Source: Arcuatula senhousia (lineage: Eukaryota > Mollusca > Bivalvia > Mytilida > Mytilidae). Taken from it: DNA of 64,000 nucleotides. Below, piece after piece: positions 1 to 10,829 of the stretch (the first letter of the stretch is position 1; each line of letters opens with the position of its first letter). The translations under genes and the position numbers were made by a program. Below the pieces are notes generated by a model. That model was not told where the DNA came from, made no database searches, and saw nothing but the letters and a program-made list of their open reading frames with translations. The DNA lies in the NCBI GenBank assembly GCA_963971305.1, contig OZ020317.1, positions 10,558,001-10,622,000 on the forward strand, given 5' to 3'.

Positions 1-575
1 AGTTACGTCCCTTGAAAACTGCACGAGGCTATCTCACATGGGGTGGTGTGAGACAGAAAAATCTCACACCGCTAAAAATAGGAACTGTCCTGTCCAAAAA
101 GTGAGAAAATTATCTCGTTCCTTCAAGATAGCATCACGTTCCCTTAAGATCAGTATCACGTTCCCTCAAGATAACATAGCGTTACCTCAAGAAAATTATA
201 GCATTCCCTCGAGATAATTATCGCGTTCCCTAAAGACAATTTATTATAGTATTCACTCAAGATAATTATTGTTTTCCCTCAAGATAATAATCACGTTTTG
301 GGGAAGATAAAATCACATTCCCTCAAGATAACACCGCGTTCTCTTAAGATAACACAACGTTCACCAAAATTAATATCAGGTGCCCTTAAGATCATTATCC
401 ATTCCCTCAAGATCATTATTGTGTTCCCTTAAGATAACATTGCGTTTCCTAATGCGACACTGATCTTGAGGGAACGTGATATTATCTTCTGGGAACGTGA
501 TATTTTCTTGGGGGAATGTGATGTTATCTTGAGGGACGCGATAATGATCTAGAGGGAACGTGATGCTATATTACG
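1..575. repeat. Degenerate ~20-bp minisatellite with an orientation switch
   Basis: From about 112 to 450 a unit resembling CGTTCCCTCAAGATAA plus a variable ATCA/ATTAT spacer recurs roughly every 20 bases. From about 467 to 566 the same unit appears in reverse complement (ATCTTGAGGGAACGTGAT). The array is therefore a head-to-head minisatellite that could fold back on itself. It lies in the ADAM-like gene intron that runs off the left edge. No coding signal is seen. Confidence 0.8.
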
Positions 576-599
576 ATGGCAGAATGCGGCCATTACAAA

Positions 600-722
600 A
601 AAAACTTAATAAGTTTGGTTGCAATTGCACTTATGGTGTCAGAGGAGTTACGTTTTAAAAACTTTACAGACGGACGACGAACGACGGACGCCAAGTGACG
701 GCAATAGCTCACCTGATCTTAA
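600..722 (+). repeat. Dispersed repeat family A (3' part)
   Basis: The stretch with ATGGTGTCAGAGGAGT, then runs of GGACGGACG type, then AGCTCACCTGATCTT recurs at 7690-7800 and 44238-44304, and in reverse near 16905-16945. The family's shared end is the tract reading roughly GACGGCAATAGCTCACCTG. It is non-coding and dispersed; its class is unknown to me. Confidence 0.6.
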
Positions 723-1368
723 AAACCCTACAAGTTAAATGGTCGGACACCAATAGATACTTACTTGGTAAAAAGCATGGCATGGTCGTGGTCCGGGAGG
801 AACGCAGACTCTGACTGTATCCATGAACTAAAACTGATCAAAGCGTTCGATGAGTCTACTTGAAACGGACTGGCCGACGTGACTTTTATGTTTTCTGTCC
901 AAGGGGCCTCTGATGGCGTCTAGATAAAGTAATTATGATATGAAATAGATAGTTGTGCTGATGAGAAATGATTTCGTTTCATTTAAACCGAAGTTCAATT
1001 AACTTTATTCTAGCCTTGTTTTCAATTGTTCCTGATATGAAAGGAAAGGTGTCTATGAAAGGGGAGGGAAGTCTTGTAAAGAACTTTTATTATGAAAAAA
1101 AAACACTTATTTGTGTACATCATATAGAAAAGACCTTCCAATCTCAAAAATAAGTGGATATGTACGTAGTATACGCATTATAAATATTGAAATGAAAATG
1201 GAACTAGAACAAAACGAAGAAACAGCTCTTTATTGTTGTTTTTCACCCTAAAGTAAGTGAGACAGGACTTCGAGTTGGACCAGATGCTTCACCTCACCTC
1301 AAGCTAAGAACGGCCCCTAGCACCGGTTAAAAAGTAAATTATTTGCTTTTGACATCCCATACACTTAC
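723..1368. other. Intronic/unique stretch, nothing recognised
   Basis: This lies downstream (minus strand) of the 1446-1369 exon and should be intron of the ADAM-like gene. A TTAAATGGTCGGAC fragment near 734 resembles the end of the TTAA-type MITEs seen elsewhere in the window. No exon with convincing splice signals was found; the 61-codon plus-strand frame at 968-1153 has no recognisable features. Confidence 0.5.
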
Positions 1369-1446
1369 CTCTGCAATGACAACACCAGCAAACACAACAA
1401 TTATGGTGTAGTCGGTGGTTTGTATGTTTTTGTAAACAGCATCTAC
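1369..1446 (-). CDS. ADAM-like exon 6 (protease domain)
   Basis: This is a 78-base exon, phase 0 to 0, 26 codons. The acceptor is CATATACAG before 1446 and the donor is GTAAGTG after 1369. It reads VDAVYKNIQ, then a hydrophobic strand TIIVVFAGVVIAE, matching the segment of M12B proteases between the first helix and the catalytic helix. Confidence 0.85.
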
Positions 1447-4400
1447 CTGTATATGAAAGAATTGATCAATTAAAAGATTGTTTTAGTCATTTCGACTATA
1501 TATTTCATATTTATATCAATCAAATTTTAATAGAAGCAGAGGTACTAATGGGGTATCCGAAAGTCAAAAGTCCGAAAGGGCAGAGACAAAACCAGTAAAC
1601 ACCAACAAGAAAGGGACAAAAACAGACATCATGTAAAACATGGAAACACAAAATAACTGAATATCAATAAACAATGCAAACTCCAGTCGAAACAAGAGTG
1701 AACTCAGGTGCTCCTGATATTTATATAAGTTTTAATTAAAAACTATATATTAGTATTTTAATGTTCTTATATATGCAAAAGTGCATTTTAACCGTATATG
1801 TAATATAAACAGGTTAATGGTAATTAGAACAGAACCCATTATATGTGTAAGGACTCACCCCATTTATACCGAAGGCATAGAACTGTCGTATTGATTCTAC
1901 AGCTTCCATCTCTTTGTCTAGGGTTGAATTAGAAGTGCTTTTGTCATACCAGCTGTAACGGAACAAAACCATTCTATTTGAGTTTTCCTTTTTATTTCCT
2001 GATAATTTTGTTGGCACTTTTTTATTTCAAATCCCACCTCCCTATAAAAATCAAAATTTTGCTCCCTAATGAGAAATATAACTGCAAACTAAACTCGTAA
2101 TATACCTGCCTTCCTACACACAGTTTAAAATAAAGGAGCAGGGGAGTAGCTACTCGTGTATTTTAGGTTTAAAGACTATTTCTTTGATATGTTACCTTGG
2201 CTTTAAATCTTTCTGTAGAATATCATTTTCTTAACCTCTAATTCAAGAATATTTTTCATCACAAATAAGCTTCAGGTTTAATATTTTTCTTAACTAAGCC
2301 CCACTTTTTTTAGGTTGAATGGTTGGTCCCTTATCTTAGAAGTTATCATTCTAGTTTTATTAATGCAATACCACGATCGATAAAATTTGAGCCCAAAACA
2401 TGTTTAAGTTGGGTTTAAAACCTTAACGCTTTCCAAACTAAGCATGTCCAATCTAAACATGTTTAAGGTTTCAAACATGTTTCACTTCTTAAAAATATCA
2501 ATGTAAACAAAATCCCAAACATGTTAAGATGCATAACGTGTTTACATTCAACACAAAGTATGTGATCATGATTGTGCTTAGAATATAAACATCATTGTTA
2601 AAATGTAAACAACAAATAATTAATAACTTAACTCACTATTCAAAAATAGAATAATCAACCACTATGAGAAGCTCAACAATATATTCGTTGGTTGCACGTT
2701 TGGTTCTCCTGTTGTCTTTTGCATTAATTGGTATGCGATTTGTTTCTGAAAACATAAATACATGTATAGAAATAAATTAAAAATGTGTGCTAGAATAAGA
2801 GATCATTCGACTCACAATAGAAGGCACATTCGCTGACATTGTCGACACGTCGGGACATTAAACTCATAGCTAATCAATAAAAATATAGTGTAATAAAAAT
2901 TCTATAAAACCGTGATTGCCACAGAAAAAATGACTTTATAAGAAAACAATGACTATACTGAACTAGTCGAAGCAGCCACGCTGCATATCCCCGCGCTACT
3001 CTGGTGTTTGATAGTATAAGGGCAAATAGTTGAAAGAAATAAGCTATGACAATAATGAGCATTACTAGTGCTATATTAATATGAGTCTTTTCCCTGGTAG
3101 TGGGAGTGATAGTATTGTAAAGAATTATGCATGACAAAGGAATAATGTGCCCTTCGGCTATCTATGCAGCCCAACCCCTAAGGGCATTATCAAAATTCAG
3201 AACCTTAGGCAGAATCTACATCCATAGTGCAACTGCTGAGCCAAGTTTCAGTTCCATATTCCAAATAACCAAGGAGGAGTTGCGTGACGAAGGTATGTGC
3301 CCTAAGGCTACCTATACAGCCCAGCCCCTAGGGGCATTATCAAAATTCCGAAACCTTCAGCAGAATTTACATCCATAGTGCAACTACTGAGCCAAGTTTC
3401 AGTTCCATATTCCATATAACCTAGGAGGAGTTGCGTGACGACGGAATAATGTGCCCTTAGGCTACCTATGCAGCCCAGCCCCTAGGGGCATTATCAAAAT
3501 TCCGAAACCTTCGGCACAGTCCCCATCCACAATGCAATGAATACCCTAAGTTTCATATTTCTACTCCCAGTGGTTACAGAGATTATCCTGGACATTAACG
3601 CCATACGTACGGACGTACGTACGTACGTACATCGAACAGCAAAACATTATCCCCGCGCTTTCGCTAGCGCGGGGATAACCATCAAAGTTTCTGATTATTT
3701 AGGCACATATATATTTAATGCAACGAGCCCATTCCATTGTTCCACCAATTTGCATATCGATTAACTTTAACAAAGCATGAAAAAAAAAACAAAGGAACTG
3801 GAGTCTCTTAGAAATTTAATCTCTAATTTAGAAAAGTTGAGATATACGATGGTCTTACTTATCATTTATTAAACGAGGATAAAAAACAATACAATGTTTG
3901 GCCTTTCATAACTGCCAGAAAAGATCATTTGACAACTCTGGCTCAAACGAGACTTTTTAAGGGCATTTGAGCTAGGAAAGCTTCTCTCTGTAATGCTATG
4001 GATTTTGTTCGATAAGGAAAAAGCTTTTGGTGGAATTCAAGTTTCCATAATATCCTCGGTGCTGACTTTGGCTTCCCTGTTCGAACTTTTTTGTTTTTAG
4101 TTCTTTTCAATCAATACTTTTACTTTATAATCTTCCAATGTTTCAATTCCAATGCTGCTGATGAGAGATTACTTCTTGAAATATCGATATACAGCATAAC
4201 CAAATTAACGTTTTATACCCGTTTTATTGCATTTGTATTTTAGTACTGTGATTTTCACAACTTTGATCAAATGAAGTTTCTGTTAGGCTTACTCAGCTGA
4301 TATGGGTTGCTATGCAAAAGGCGAATACACATACATGTAGGGGGACATAACTACTTATATATGTGACCTAGAAACTTCTACATACCAGAGTTATTGGTTA

Positions 4401-7400
4401 AAATTTTTAAAATCCCTCCAGCTGTGACATTTTCAAGCAAAAGGGGGACACTCATGATCATAAACTTTCTTCAAAGAAATCGTCCTACAACTTTAAGTAT
4501 AAAATTTTTAACAACTTTTTAGAGACCTTTTAAGAGCATTTGAGCTAGGAAAGCTTCAGGAAATATGGAGACGAGAGGTAGAGTGTTGTTTGAAAAAAAA
4601 AGTACCAAAAAATTATCAGGAAATATCAGATTTCAACATATAAAATAATTCATAAAAAATTGTCAGGAAATATCAGATTTCAATTTATGATAACCAATTC
4701 CAATACCTGTAACTTCAAAGTCACCAAACAGCTCATTGTCAAGTTTTTCTTTATAAATCTTGAACGTGATATTCGCATTACGTACTACAATTGCTGGATC
4801 ATAGTCTTCATTGGATTGTAACATATATTCACTATCTCCAAGTCTGATCATACCCATCTGATAAAAATAAAAATCATATTTTTGATATATCCATTGTTTC
4901 CAATCTAAAACAAAGGGATAAAGAACAACTTATTCTTTTATATAAATATTGAACTAAAACGGAGCAAAGGAACAGTGCTTTTATTTCTGTTTTTTTGTGG
5001 TCTTAATGAAAGATAGTGGTTATTCGTAATTTACAGTAGACACCGCGCACTTGTAGACAAATACGGGATTTCTAAAGCTATCTCTCAAATGAGTGCAGAT
5101 GTTGGTTTGTCGTAGAAATTTGTTTTGTCTTCCTTTACCAGATTTGACATACTGAATTTGAAATTAGCAACACGGCGAGTGTGCTATAGCAGCCAGGAAC
5201 CGTTAACTCTTCCAGAGCATTTGAGACTTGAGTTCGCGTTGTTGATTTCCGTTCGGTTGCTTTTGTGTTTTGTGTTTCTTTGTGCTGTTCTTGTTCGTGT
5301 TTGCCGGTTTCGTCTTTGCCCTTTCGGACCTTTGGCACTCGAATTGGTGCCTCTTTGCATCTTACTTAGTTTAACTATATTCAGAGTACATAAAACAACA
5401 AAATCTTACCACTTGCGTATGGCGTTCTATATATTTCTGTACCATAAAAACTGCTCCACTGGTTGTGTCTTGATAAAATGTAGATTGCTATTGAAAATAA
5501 ATCCTGATGACGGAACAGACCATTTTACTGGGGCTTGTGTTTTTGTTCTGGCCAGAAAAAAATTCTTTGCGGAACAAAATATTAATTTTAATTAATAACC
5601 ACCCCCTTTCCAGTTAAATGGTTGGTCCTTAAGCATCAGTTGTTAATAAAGCAAAATCAAACTATAAACCTGCGTTATGAAATCATCACAATGAAAATTA
5701 CATGCAAATACTACATCAAAAAAGCCCAATTTTAATTCAACTGAACGATGAAGTTTTCAGTTTTTTTTTAAATGCAACTGCCAGTGGTTTATGTAAGTTT
5801 ATGATAGATCACAAATAAGAGAGCAACCATTTAGTTTTTTTCTAGCGGAGGCTATGATAAAATTGGAAATAAAAAGGCATGACCGCTGGCTAAACCATTA
5901 TAATAGCAAATTTACAGATAAAAAATGCGCGCGAATAAAAATGTTGGTATCCCTCCATAACAATCAAATGGTTGCTCACTTAGACAATACAAAAACCGAA
6001 ATCTCAACAGAAAAGAACGGTATAATGCATTTTACTACCTCAAACATAACTTTCTTACATGTATTGTAGTATCTTTCAGTTTTGCCGTTTTCAAGGTGCC
6101 ATCGCGTAGTCTTAGTGTCGGTACGTCTGTCACAATGTGGTCATTCTGTTTTAGATGCAGCCTGACGTTAGTTCCATTTACATTAAAGTTCAAATCGAAT
6201 TCCTCGTAGTGCGTTGATCTTCTAGTTCGGGTTTTGGTTTTCAACTCGACAGTAATGTCTAAATATTACAAATAAAAAATAACAATTTCTACAGCCAAGA
6301 CAAAAAACGACTTGAGTTCGCGTTGTTGATTTCCGCTCGATTGGTTTTGTGTTTCTTTCTGCTGTTTTTGTTCATGTTCACCGGTTTCGTCGTTGCCCTT
6401 TCGGACTTTTGACAATTGAATGCCCCATTGGTGCCTCTTTGCTTCTTACAGAAATATTTTAGTCCTGTCGATCTTCTGGCCAGGTTTTTATGAATTAGTT
6501 TACAGTAACATCTGAAAATCAGTTATTTAAACTCACAATTGATCAAACTACTTTAAACAAATGTATTTTTTTTTGCTTTTTACTAACACACAATTACTAA
6601 CTGTGTGGAATTCCAAATGTCATTTGTCCTAAAAAGCAAAGACAAAACTTACAGCTTACATATACAACGAGGAAGACAACAGAACAAGCAAACAACCTAA
6701 ATATATGATAAAACATAAATCTTAAAGGACTTATTTTGGATGCTGTTTTCAATTTAAAATAAATGTATTTTAATCATGTAGATTGGAAAACTTGAGAGGC
6801 TACTATGAGTCAGAATCGATGCAATACAAAAGAGGAAAGCTGTGATATTCTTAGGGGAATTACTCCTAAAATTCTGACCATGTTGCATATTTTGTAAATT
6901 TTAATGTGCTTAACTATTATTTTTTTTTAATATTGAAATTTAAGTACGTTATACTTTAATTTGGTTATCGCGGTAAGTACCTTTTGTTAATGGTTTTTAG
7001 TTTATCAATGTCAATGACGTCATAACTTTATATTGATTTTCATGAAGACAAGACGGAAAATTGGTTGCAATACAATTTTACATTGTTTTCAAGATATTGG
7101 GCTTAAATATTGAAAATATTGATAATCAAAAAGAGAGCCATAACTCCTTCATGAGATTTTTTTTTCAAAATTTCGGAGCAGGAAGATATTGAGGTTCTGC
7201 TCATTCTACGCTTGTTAGAATGCATGGGTTGCACAATGTTTCCGTTCCAGATTTGACTCGCTATTTATGCGAAGTCATCAGGGGTCACGGGGAGGAAAGA
7301 AGACGTCATTCAACATGGGACAAAAGGAACGGCATTTTCTATCAACGATTCTTCTGTAATTATTCAACATATGGGTAAAGATCATTTGCAACTGACAAAT

Positions 7401-10200
7401 AAACCCACAGACAACATTTCAAACCCATAAAAAATCAATTACTTTCTTCTTCATCCATTAGCGTGCTGGGACCAGTTTTTTTCACCAGTTCCTCATTGTT
7501 TGGCTAAAAATTAAATAGTGACCGATCCCGCAAATGCGCAACCGTGTAACCATGTTTAGTCATTACAAATGTAGAAAAAAAACTTTAATTTACCCCCATT
7601 TTCTAGATTATGCCTGTGTTGTCATGTTTTTTTCGGATTAAATTTCCAAACGAAAGATGTGTACCACACATACCAAAAAAACCAGTGTCAGTGTCAAATG
7701 GTGTCAGAGGAGTAAACGCTTGAAAAAAATAACGGACGGACGACGGACGACAAATGATGGCAAAAGCTCACTTGGACCTTTGGTCTTTTGAGCTCAAAAA
7801 GGAAAATTCGTCGTCCTGTGAAGTTTCGAAGAAAAAAAATAGTGTCAAATAAGAAACAATGTTAAAAAGGTTAACAATTGTATCATTTGAACTATGCGTG
7901 TTACCTTTCACTTTTCATTGTGTTAAACAAGGAAGTTTTCTTATTTAAAGATTTAAAAAATGAAAAATGATACTTCAAAATAGGCTTAAGTACTATGAAC
8001 CAATATATGTACTAGAATATGAAATTCGAAACTTCCATAAAAAGTATATTAATTGTTTTCCCGTTGGCTAATAGTGTAGCCTGTTATTGTGTGAAACAAT
8101 GAGTGTTTTTATTAGATTTAGACTATCAAAACAATTACTAATAATTATACAGTCATGACAGTGTAATTGTATGTTAAACAAAGGTATCATACGCGTGTAA
8201 CCGGCTGTTATATGTGTGAAACAAGGAAGTGTTCTTATTTAGGGACGGACCATTAAAACTTGAAGAGGGGATCCTTGGTTTTTTTTGCCAGAAAATGTTT
8301 GGAAGGTGTCGCAACAGAATTTTTTTTAATCATTAGCATTATTTTATATGACAAAAATCCTTCTTCGTAATATTGTTTTTCTTACCATTTGCTGCCAAAA
8401 TTTTGTTTTCATCGAAAAAAAAATCTGAATTTTATTAGGATAAAAAACCAAGCCCCCCTTCAAGTTAAATGGTCGGTTCCTTAAATATCTTAAAAATAAA
8501 CAATTAAACCTTTGGTTGGGGCAAAAAACTTTATGAACTTAATATACCATTAGAAATATAGATTTTGAAATTAAGTATTCGTAGCATAATTACGGTTCAA
8601 TGTTTTAAAATCATTCTATTTCTTATCTTGTCCACTTTATATACGTACATATAAGTACTAAAAGTATCCGGTCAATCTTACTTTTTCCCTTATTCTCTGT
8701 GTTAATGTTCAATTTTTCTGAACGTTATTCTGAAGTCATTTTTTTTCATTTTTTCGCGGTTTTATAGGTTAATGTTTGAAGTTCAATGGCATAATTTAAA
8801 AAAAAAACTTCTGATGAACGGATAGATATAGATAAGACTTAATTATGGCTGCTTTATTGACCTACTCTAGTTAACCAGAGTTAACCCATGTAACAAATAC
8901 ACGACTAGAGTTCGTACTCGATTAAACCCCGATGACCTTTAACCCCTACTCGAGTTTAACTCTGGCTAAAGCAGGGTTGGAAGAGTACGTGAAGTCGACA
9001 GGAGTAGGAATTAACTGCGACAATGCGACTGGAATTAAACAAAAATACATAAATATTGCTTTATCTCCATAACGTTACTTCAGAAAATAAAGTTCTGCAT
9101 TTTATTAGTAAAAGTCTTAAAGTTTTATTGTTATAATATTGTCGTTGTGGTCATCTATATCATATAGTACATTGTACCCCATTATATTGACAAACCCGAT
9201 ACTAGAATAACTTGTTCTGCTGAAAAATCGAGTGCGCATGACCTTAGCTATAGCTAGCTATTAATAGAAATTTACACTACTAGGGTTAACTCGAGGAGGT
9301 CAACTGAAAACGGCCTATGTGTTGATCAATTAGACCATTCCCCTGGACCATTCCTGTGAACACGCAAATAGAACCTGGGTATTTTAATTAATACTTGAGT
9401 CTTATGATAAATGGTCGGTCCCTTTAGTATTTTTTTTCAACGGGGTTTAATGCTATTGGTTTTAAAACAAATTGTTTTACTTAAATCGGCTTTTAAGTGT
9501 ACGTTATAGAGAAAATGCAGTTGGTTATAAGAAAAATATCATAACCACTCTACAAAATTTTAAATTATCATGAGAAAAGCTTTTAACATTAATTTTTTTT
9601 TATCGGCTCAGTTCGAAACAGGGAATAGAAGTCTGATAGGTCTAAAAGTCGCATAGATTTTGTCGTACCGATTCACCGTGCCACTCGTGCGGTTTCTGAG
9701 AAAAGCTTGACGGATTTTTGTATGGACGGGCGTACTGACGAACATGAATAAAAAAAACACCCCAACCCACCTTCACATCCAAGCATGTCGTGGCGAGTGC
9801 ATAAAATTTAAATGGTGTGGCAATGTTAACTTTGAATAATTTCAAACTTGTAGAGTTAACTATCAAATCATTTTACAGAAATCAAAGACCGAAATTATAA
9901 TATAAAACAATACAAACTCCTTTTTTATAGCAGTACACGTTTTTGTGTGGTAAACATAAAAAATGAAAATCTAAAAATGAATATCACTAAAAAAAAACAT
10001 ATTGAAAGAATAAAACTGTTTTGTTGATAAACTCTGCTTCACTTGAAACTCCCCTCCACCCTGAGTACACTAACGGTAAAAAATACTGAATATTACATAA
10101 ACATACCTTGAGCTTTGATATTGTCCTTTAAATTAACATGTAAGAAGCAATTACCAAAAGTTAAAGTTGATGCAAAAAGAATGGAAGCGGCAAGCAGCAT
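1369..10200 (-). CDS. ADAM/ADAMTS-like M12B metalloprotease, 5' part (6 exons)
   Basis: Six minus-strand exons (10200-10107, 6258-6059, 4857-4707, 2745-2637, 1952-1859, 1446-1369) join with matching phases (1, 0, 1, 2, 0) to give 242 codons. Residues 1-20 or so form a signal peptide (MLLAASILFASTLTFG). Residues ~32-160 resemble an M12B prodomain; they include FNVNGTNVRLHLKQND and a YMLQ stretch. RRTKR at 161-165 is a furin-like site, followed by YIVELLIVVDYSIFEYW, the usual first strand of an ADAM protease domain, and an EAVESIRQFYAFGING helix. The family consists of secreted or membrane zinc proteases that cut matrix and cell-surface proteins. The HExxHxxGxxH exon must lie left of the window. 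I see no cysteine in the prodomain after the signal peptide region, so no cysteine switch. The family call is strong; the subfamily is not resolved. Confidence 0.87.
1530..1712 (-). repeat. Dispersed repeat family B (SINE-like), minus copy
   Basis: Runs from AGCAGAGGTACTAATGGGGT to a CCAGTCGAAACAAGAGTGAA end. Copies in the same orientation lie at 14312-14462 and 36347-36490. Opposite-orientation copies lie at 5222-5372, 6308-6450 and 36866-37010. Length is about 150-180 bp. No tRNA-like A/B boxes could be assigned with confidence, so SINE status is only a guess. Confidence 0.7.
1859..1952 (-). CDS. ADAM-like exon 5 (protease domain, first helix)
   Basis: This is a 94-base exon, phase 2 to 0. 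The acceptor is TTCCGTTACAG and the donor is GTGAGT. It encodes WYDKSTSNST, then DKEMEAVESIRQFYAFGING, the helix after the first protease strand. A longer open frame continues upstream to 2017, but that part lies before the acceptor and looks intronic. Confidence 0.85.
2345..2636. other. Intron with clustered AAACATGTTT palindromes
   Basis: Between about 2397 and 2535 the sequence repeatedly carries AAACATGTTTAAG and variants. These are short self-complementary motifs at irregular spacing. The stretch is intron of the ADAM-like gene. I see no exon and cannot assign a repeat class. Confidence 0.4.
2637..2745 (-). CDS. ADAM-like exon 4 (furin site and protease start)
   Basis: This is a 109-base exon, phase 1 to 2. 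The acceptor is TTTATGTTTTCAG and the donor is GTGAGTTAAG. It encodes the end of the prodomain, the basic RRTKR cleavage site and ATNEYIVELLIVVDYSIFE. The split TA|C codon across the next junction gives the Tyr before WYDK. Confidence 0.88.
3134..3545. repeat. Three ~150-bp tandem copies
   Basis: Units begin near 3137, 3289 and 3439. They share ATGTGCCCT(T/A)(A/C)GGCTA, CAGCCC(A)ACCCCTA(A/G)GGGCAT, and AGTTTCAGTTCCATATTCC. The open frames here are a by-product of the repeat. The array lies in the intron between ADAM-like exons 3 and 4. Confidence 0.85.
3604..3678. repeat. (ACGT)n tract followed by a perfect GC-rich hairpin
   Basis: The tetranucleotide run at 3604-3630 is itself self-complementary. 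At 3647-3659 and 3666-3678 the arms TTATCCCCGCGCT and AGCGCGGGGATAA pair perfectly over 13 bp around the loop TTCGCT. It stands out as GC-rich in AT-rich DNA. A single CATATCCCCGCGCTA arm also occurs near 2983. Confidence 0.85.
4047..4250 (+). repeat. Degenerate copy of the 382-bp repeat unit
   Basis: The stretch with ATATCCTCGGTGCTG, CTGTTCGAAC, GATGAGAGATTACTTCTTGA and AAATATCGATATACAGCATA matches the units at 12627-14129, with many substitutions. It is a dispersed older copy of the family. Confidence 0.75.
4707..4857 (-). CDS. ADAM-like exon 3 (prodomain)
   Basis: This is a 151-base exon, phase 0 to 1. The acceptor is TTTTTATTTTTATCAG and the donor is GTATTGG. It encodes MGMIRLGDSEYMLQS, then ITFKIYKEKLDNELFGDFEV, the later part of an M12B prodomain. 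The open frame reads past the donor into intron, to 4663. Confidence 0.85.
5222..5372 (+). repeat. Dispersed repeat family B, plus copy
   Basis: Starts GACTTGAGTTCGCGTTGTTG and runs to TTGGTGCCTCTTTGCATCTTA. A matching copy lies at 6308-6450. The apparent 156-codon frame spanning 5125-5595 is this repeat read through, not a gene. Confidence 0.75.
6059..6258 (-). CDS. ADAM-like exon 2 (prodomain)
   Basis: This is a 200-base exon, phase 1 to 0. The acceptor is GTAATATTTAG and the donor is GTAAGAAAG. It encodes a Lys/Arg/Thr-rich start (KTKTRTRRS), then EEFDLNFNVNGTNVRLHLKQ and VPTLRLRDGT, the beta-rich first part of an M12B prodomain. The TTG at 6244 is not a start; the exon continues from the signal-peptide exon. 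Confidence 0.85.
6308..6450 (+). repeat. Dispersed repeat family B, plus copy
   Basis: CGACTTGAGTTCGCGTTGTT through TGCCCCATTGGTGCCTCTTTGC. It is close to the 5222-5372 and 36866-37010 copies. Confidence 0.75.
7060..7800 (+). repeat. Dispersed repeat family A fragments
   Basis: The 5' part (TTTTCAAGATATTGGGCTTAA; ATAACTCCTTCATGAGAT; TTTCGGAGCAGGAAGATATTGAGG) and the 3' part (ATGGTGTCAGAGGAGTAAAC; runs of ACGGACGG; AAAAGCTCACTTGGACC) match the better preserved copy at 43736-44305. About 450 bp of unrelated sequence sits between the two parts. Confidence 0.6.
8239..8484. mobile_element. TTAA-type MITE (piggyBac-like ends)
   Basis: The left end reads AGGGACGGACCATTAAAACT and the right end AAGTTAAATGGTCGGTTCCTTAA. 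They are imperfect inverted repeats, each followed inward by a CTTGGTTTTTT/AAAAAACCAAG segment. The related element at 11645-11924 is flanked by TTAA. There is no coding capacity, so this is a non-autonomous element. Confidence 0.75.
8847..9315. mobile_element. ~470-bp TIR element (MITE)
   Basis: The left end near GACCTACTCTAGTTAACC is inverted at the right end as GGTTAACTCGAGGAGGTC followed by AACTGAAAACGGCC. TAT flanks both ends (8844-8846, 9316-9318), consistent with a 3-bp target duplication. A truncated relative lies at 35066-35350. No ORF is present. Confidence 0.7.
10107..10200 (-). CDS. ADAM-like exon 1 (signal peptide)
   Basis: ATG at 10200-10198 opens 31 codons plus one base, ending at the donor GTATGT. 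The product begins MLLAASILFASTLTFG, a clear signal peptide, then NCFLHVNLKDNIKAQ. The phase-1 end matches the phase-1 start of the 6258-6059 exon and creates a GAC codon at the junction. This ATG is chosen because a hydrophobic leader follows at once. Confidence 0.82.
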
Positions 10201-10560
10201 ATTTAAGCAAACTATCATAACACGTGTGCTTTAAATGTGTCAATTTTAACAAATAAATATTTATATCTAAAATCAATGAATTTTATAAACAAATATTCCC
10301 TTTAAAAATTGGTTTTGCCAAAACTTAGATTCGTCATAAAACAAAGGAAAATCTTATAATGGACAAGTAAAGCACAGTGCGGTTTTTAATTTCTTAGGGT
10401 AGAAATTGTTACAGTAGTTGATTATTTCAAAGTGCATGCAGAAAGGAATGGCTCTCTCAAACCGTCCAATCCGAATGTGTGACATACAAAAAAGTGGTAT
10501 CTCCTTATCAATCCGTAGGTGCCGAATGCCGTTACTCCCGACACTTAAATGTTCCGTTGT
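10201..10560 (-). promoter_or_regulatory. 5' flank of the ADAM-like gene, duplicated at 37.6-37.9 kb
   Basis: This AT-rich segment lies directly upstream of the signal-peptide exon. About 310 bases (10244-10556) are recognisably similar to 37596-37915, and exon 1 itself matches 36528-36595. No defined promoter motif could be assigned. It contains a 35-base segment beginning GACACTTAAATGTTCCGTTG that resembles the unit of the minisatellite at 37925-38745. Confidence 0.5.
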
Positions 10561-10829
10561 TACTTATTGGCTTATATATTAACATTTATATGTCTTGAAT
10601 TGAAACGTATTTGCTCTTGCAAATTTAATGTTGACTTAGCTTTGTTATTTACCACATATAAACACAAAACATTCTGGGATACTAGATAATGTCGTTTATT
10701 TCCGTCGTTTCTATATTTACCAAACCTCTTTGCAATGTACATCTTTCCACTCTTAACTCGGTTGCTATATTCGGAATTAAAAATGCCAAACCGCGGGTAT
10801 AAACGGTTAATTATGAAGGGTATAATGTT

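Larger units (their letters stand above)
6259..10106 (-). other. Intron 1 of the ADAM-like gene
   Basis: This 3.85-kb intron holds a family B copy (6308-6450), family A pieces (about 7060-7225 and 7690-7800), a TTAA-type MITE (8239-8484), a TIR element (8847-9315) and a stray MITE end near 9410. The remaining AT-rich DNA at 6450-7040, 7800-8238 and 9430-10100 shows no exon or named repeat to me. Confidence 0.6.

Noticed and set aside
5125..5595. 156-codon plus-strand frame as a membrane protein gene
   Set aside because: Its hydrophobic middle is dispersed repeat family B; similar peptides arise from the copy at 36866-37010. No splice or start context supports a gene.
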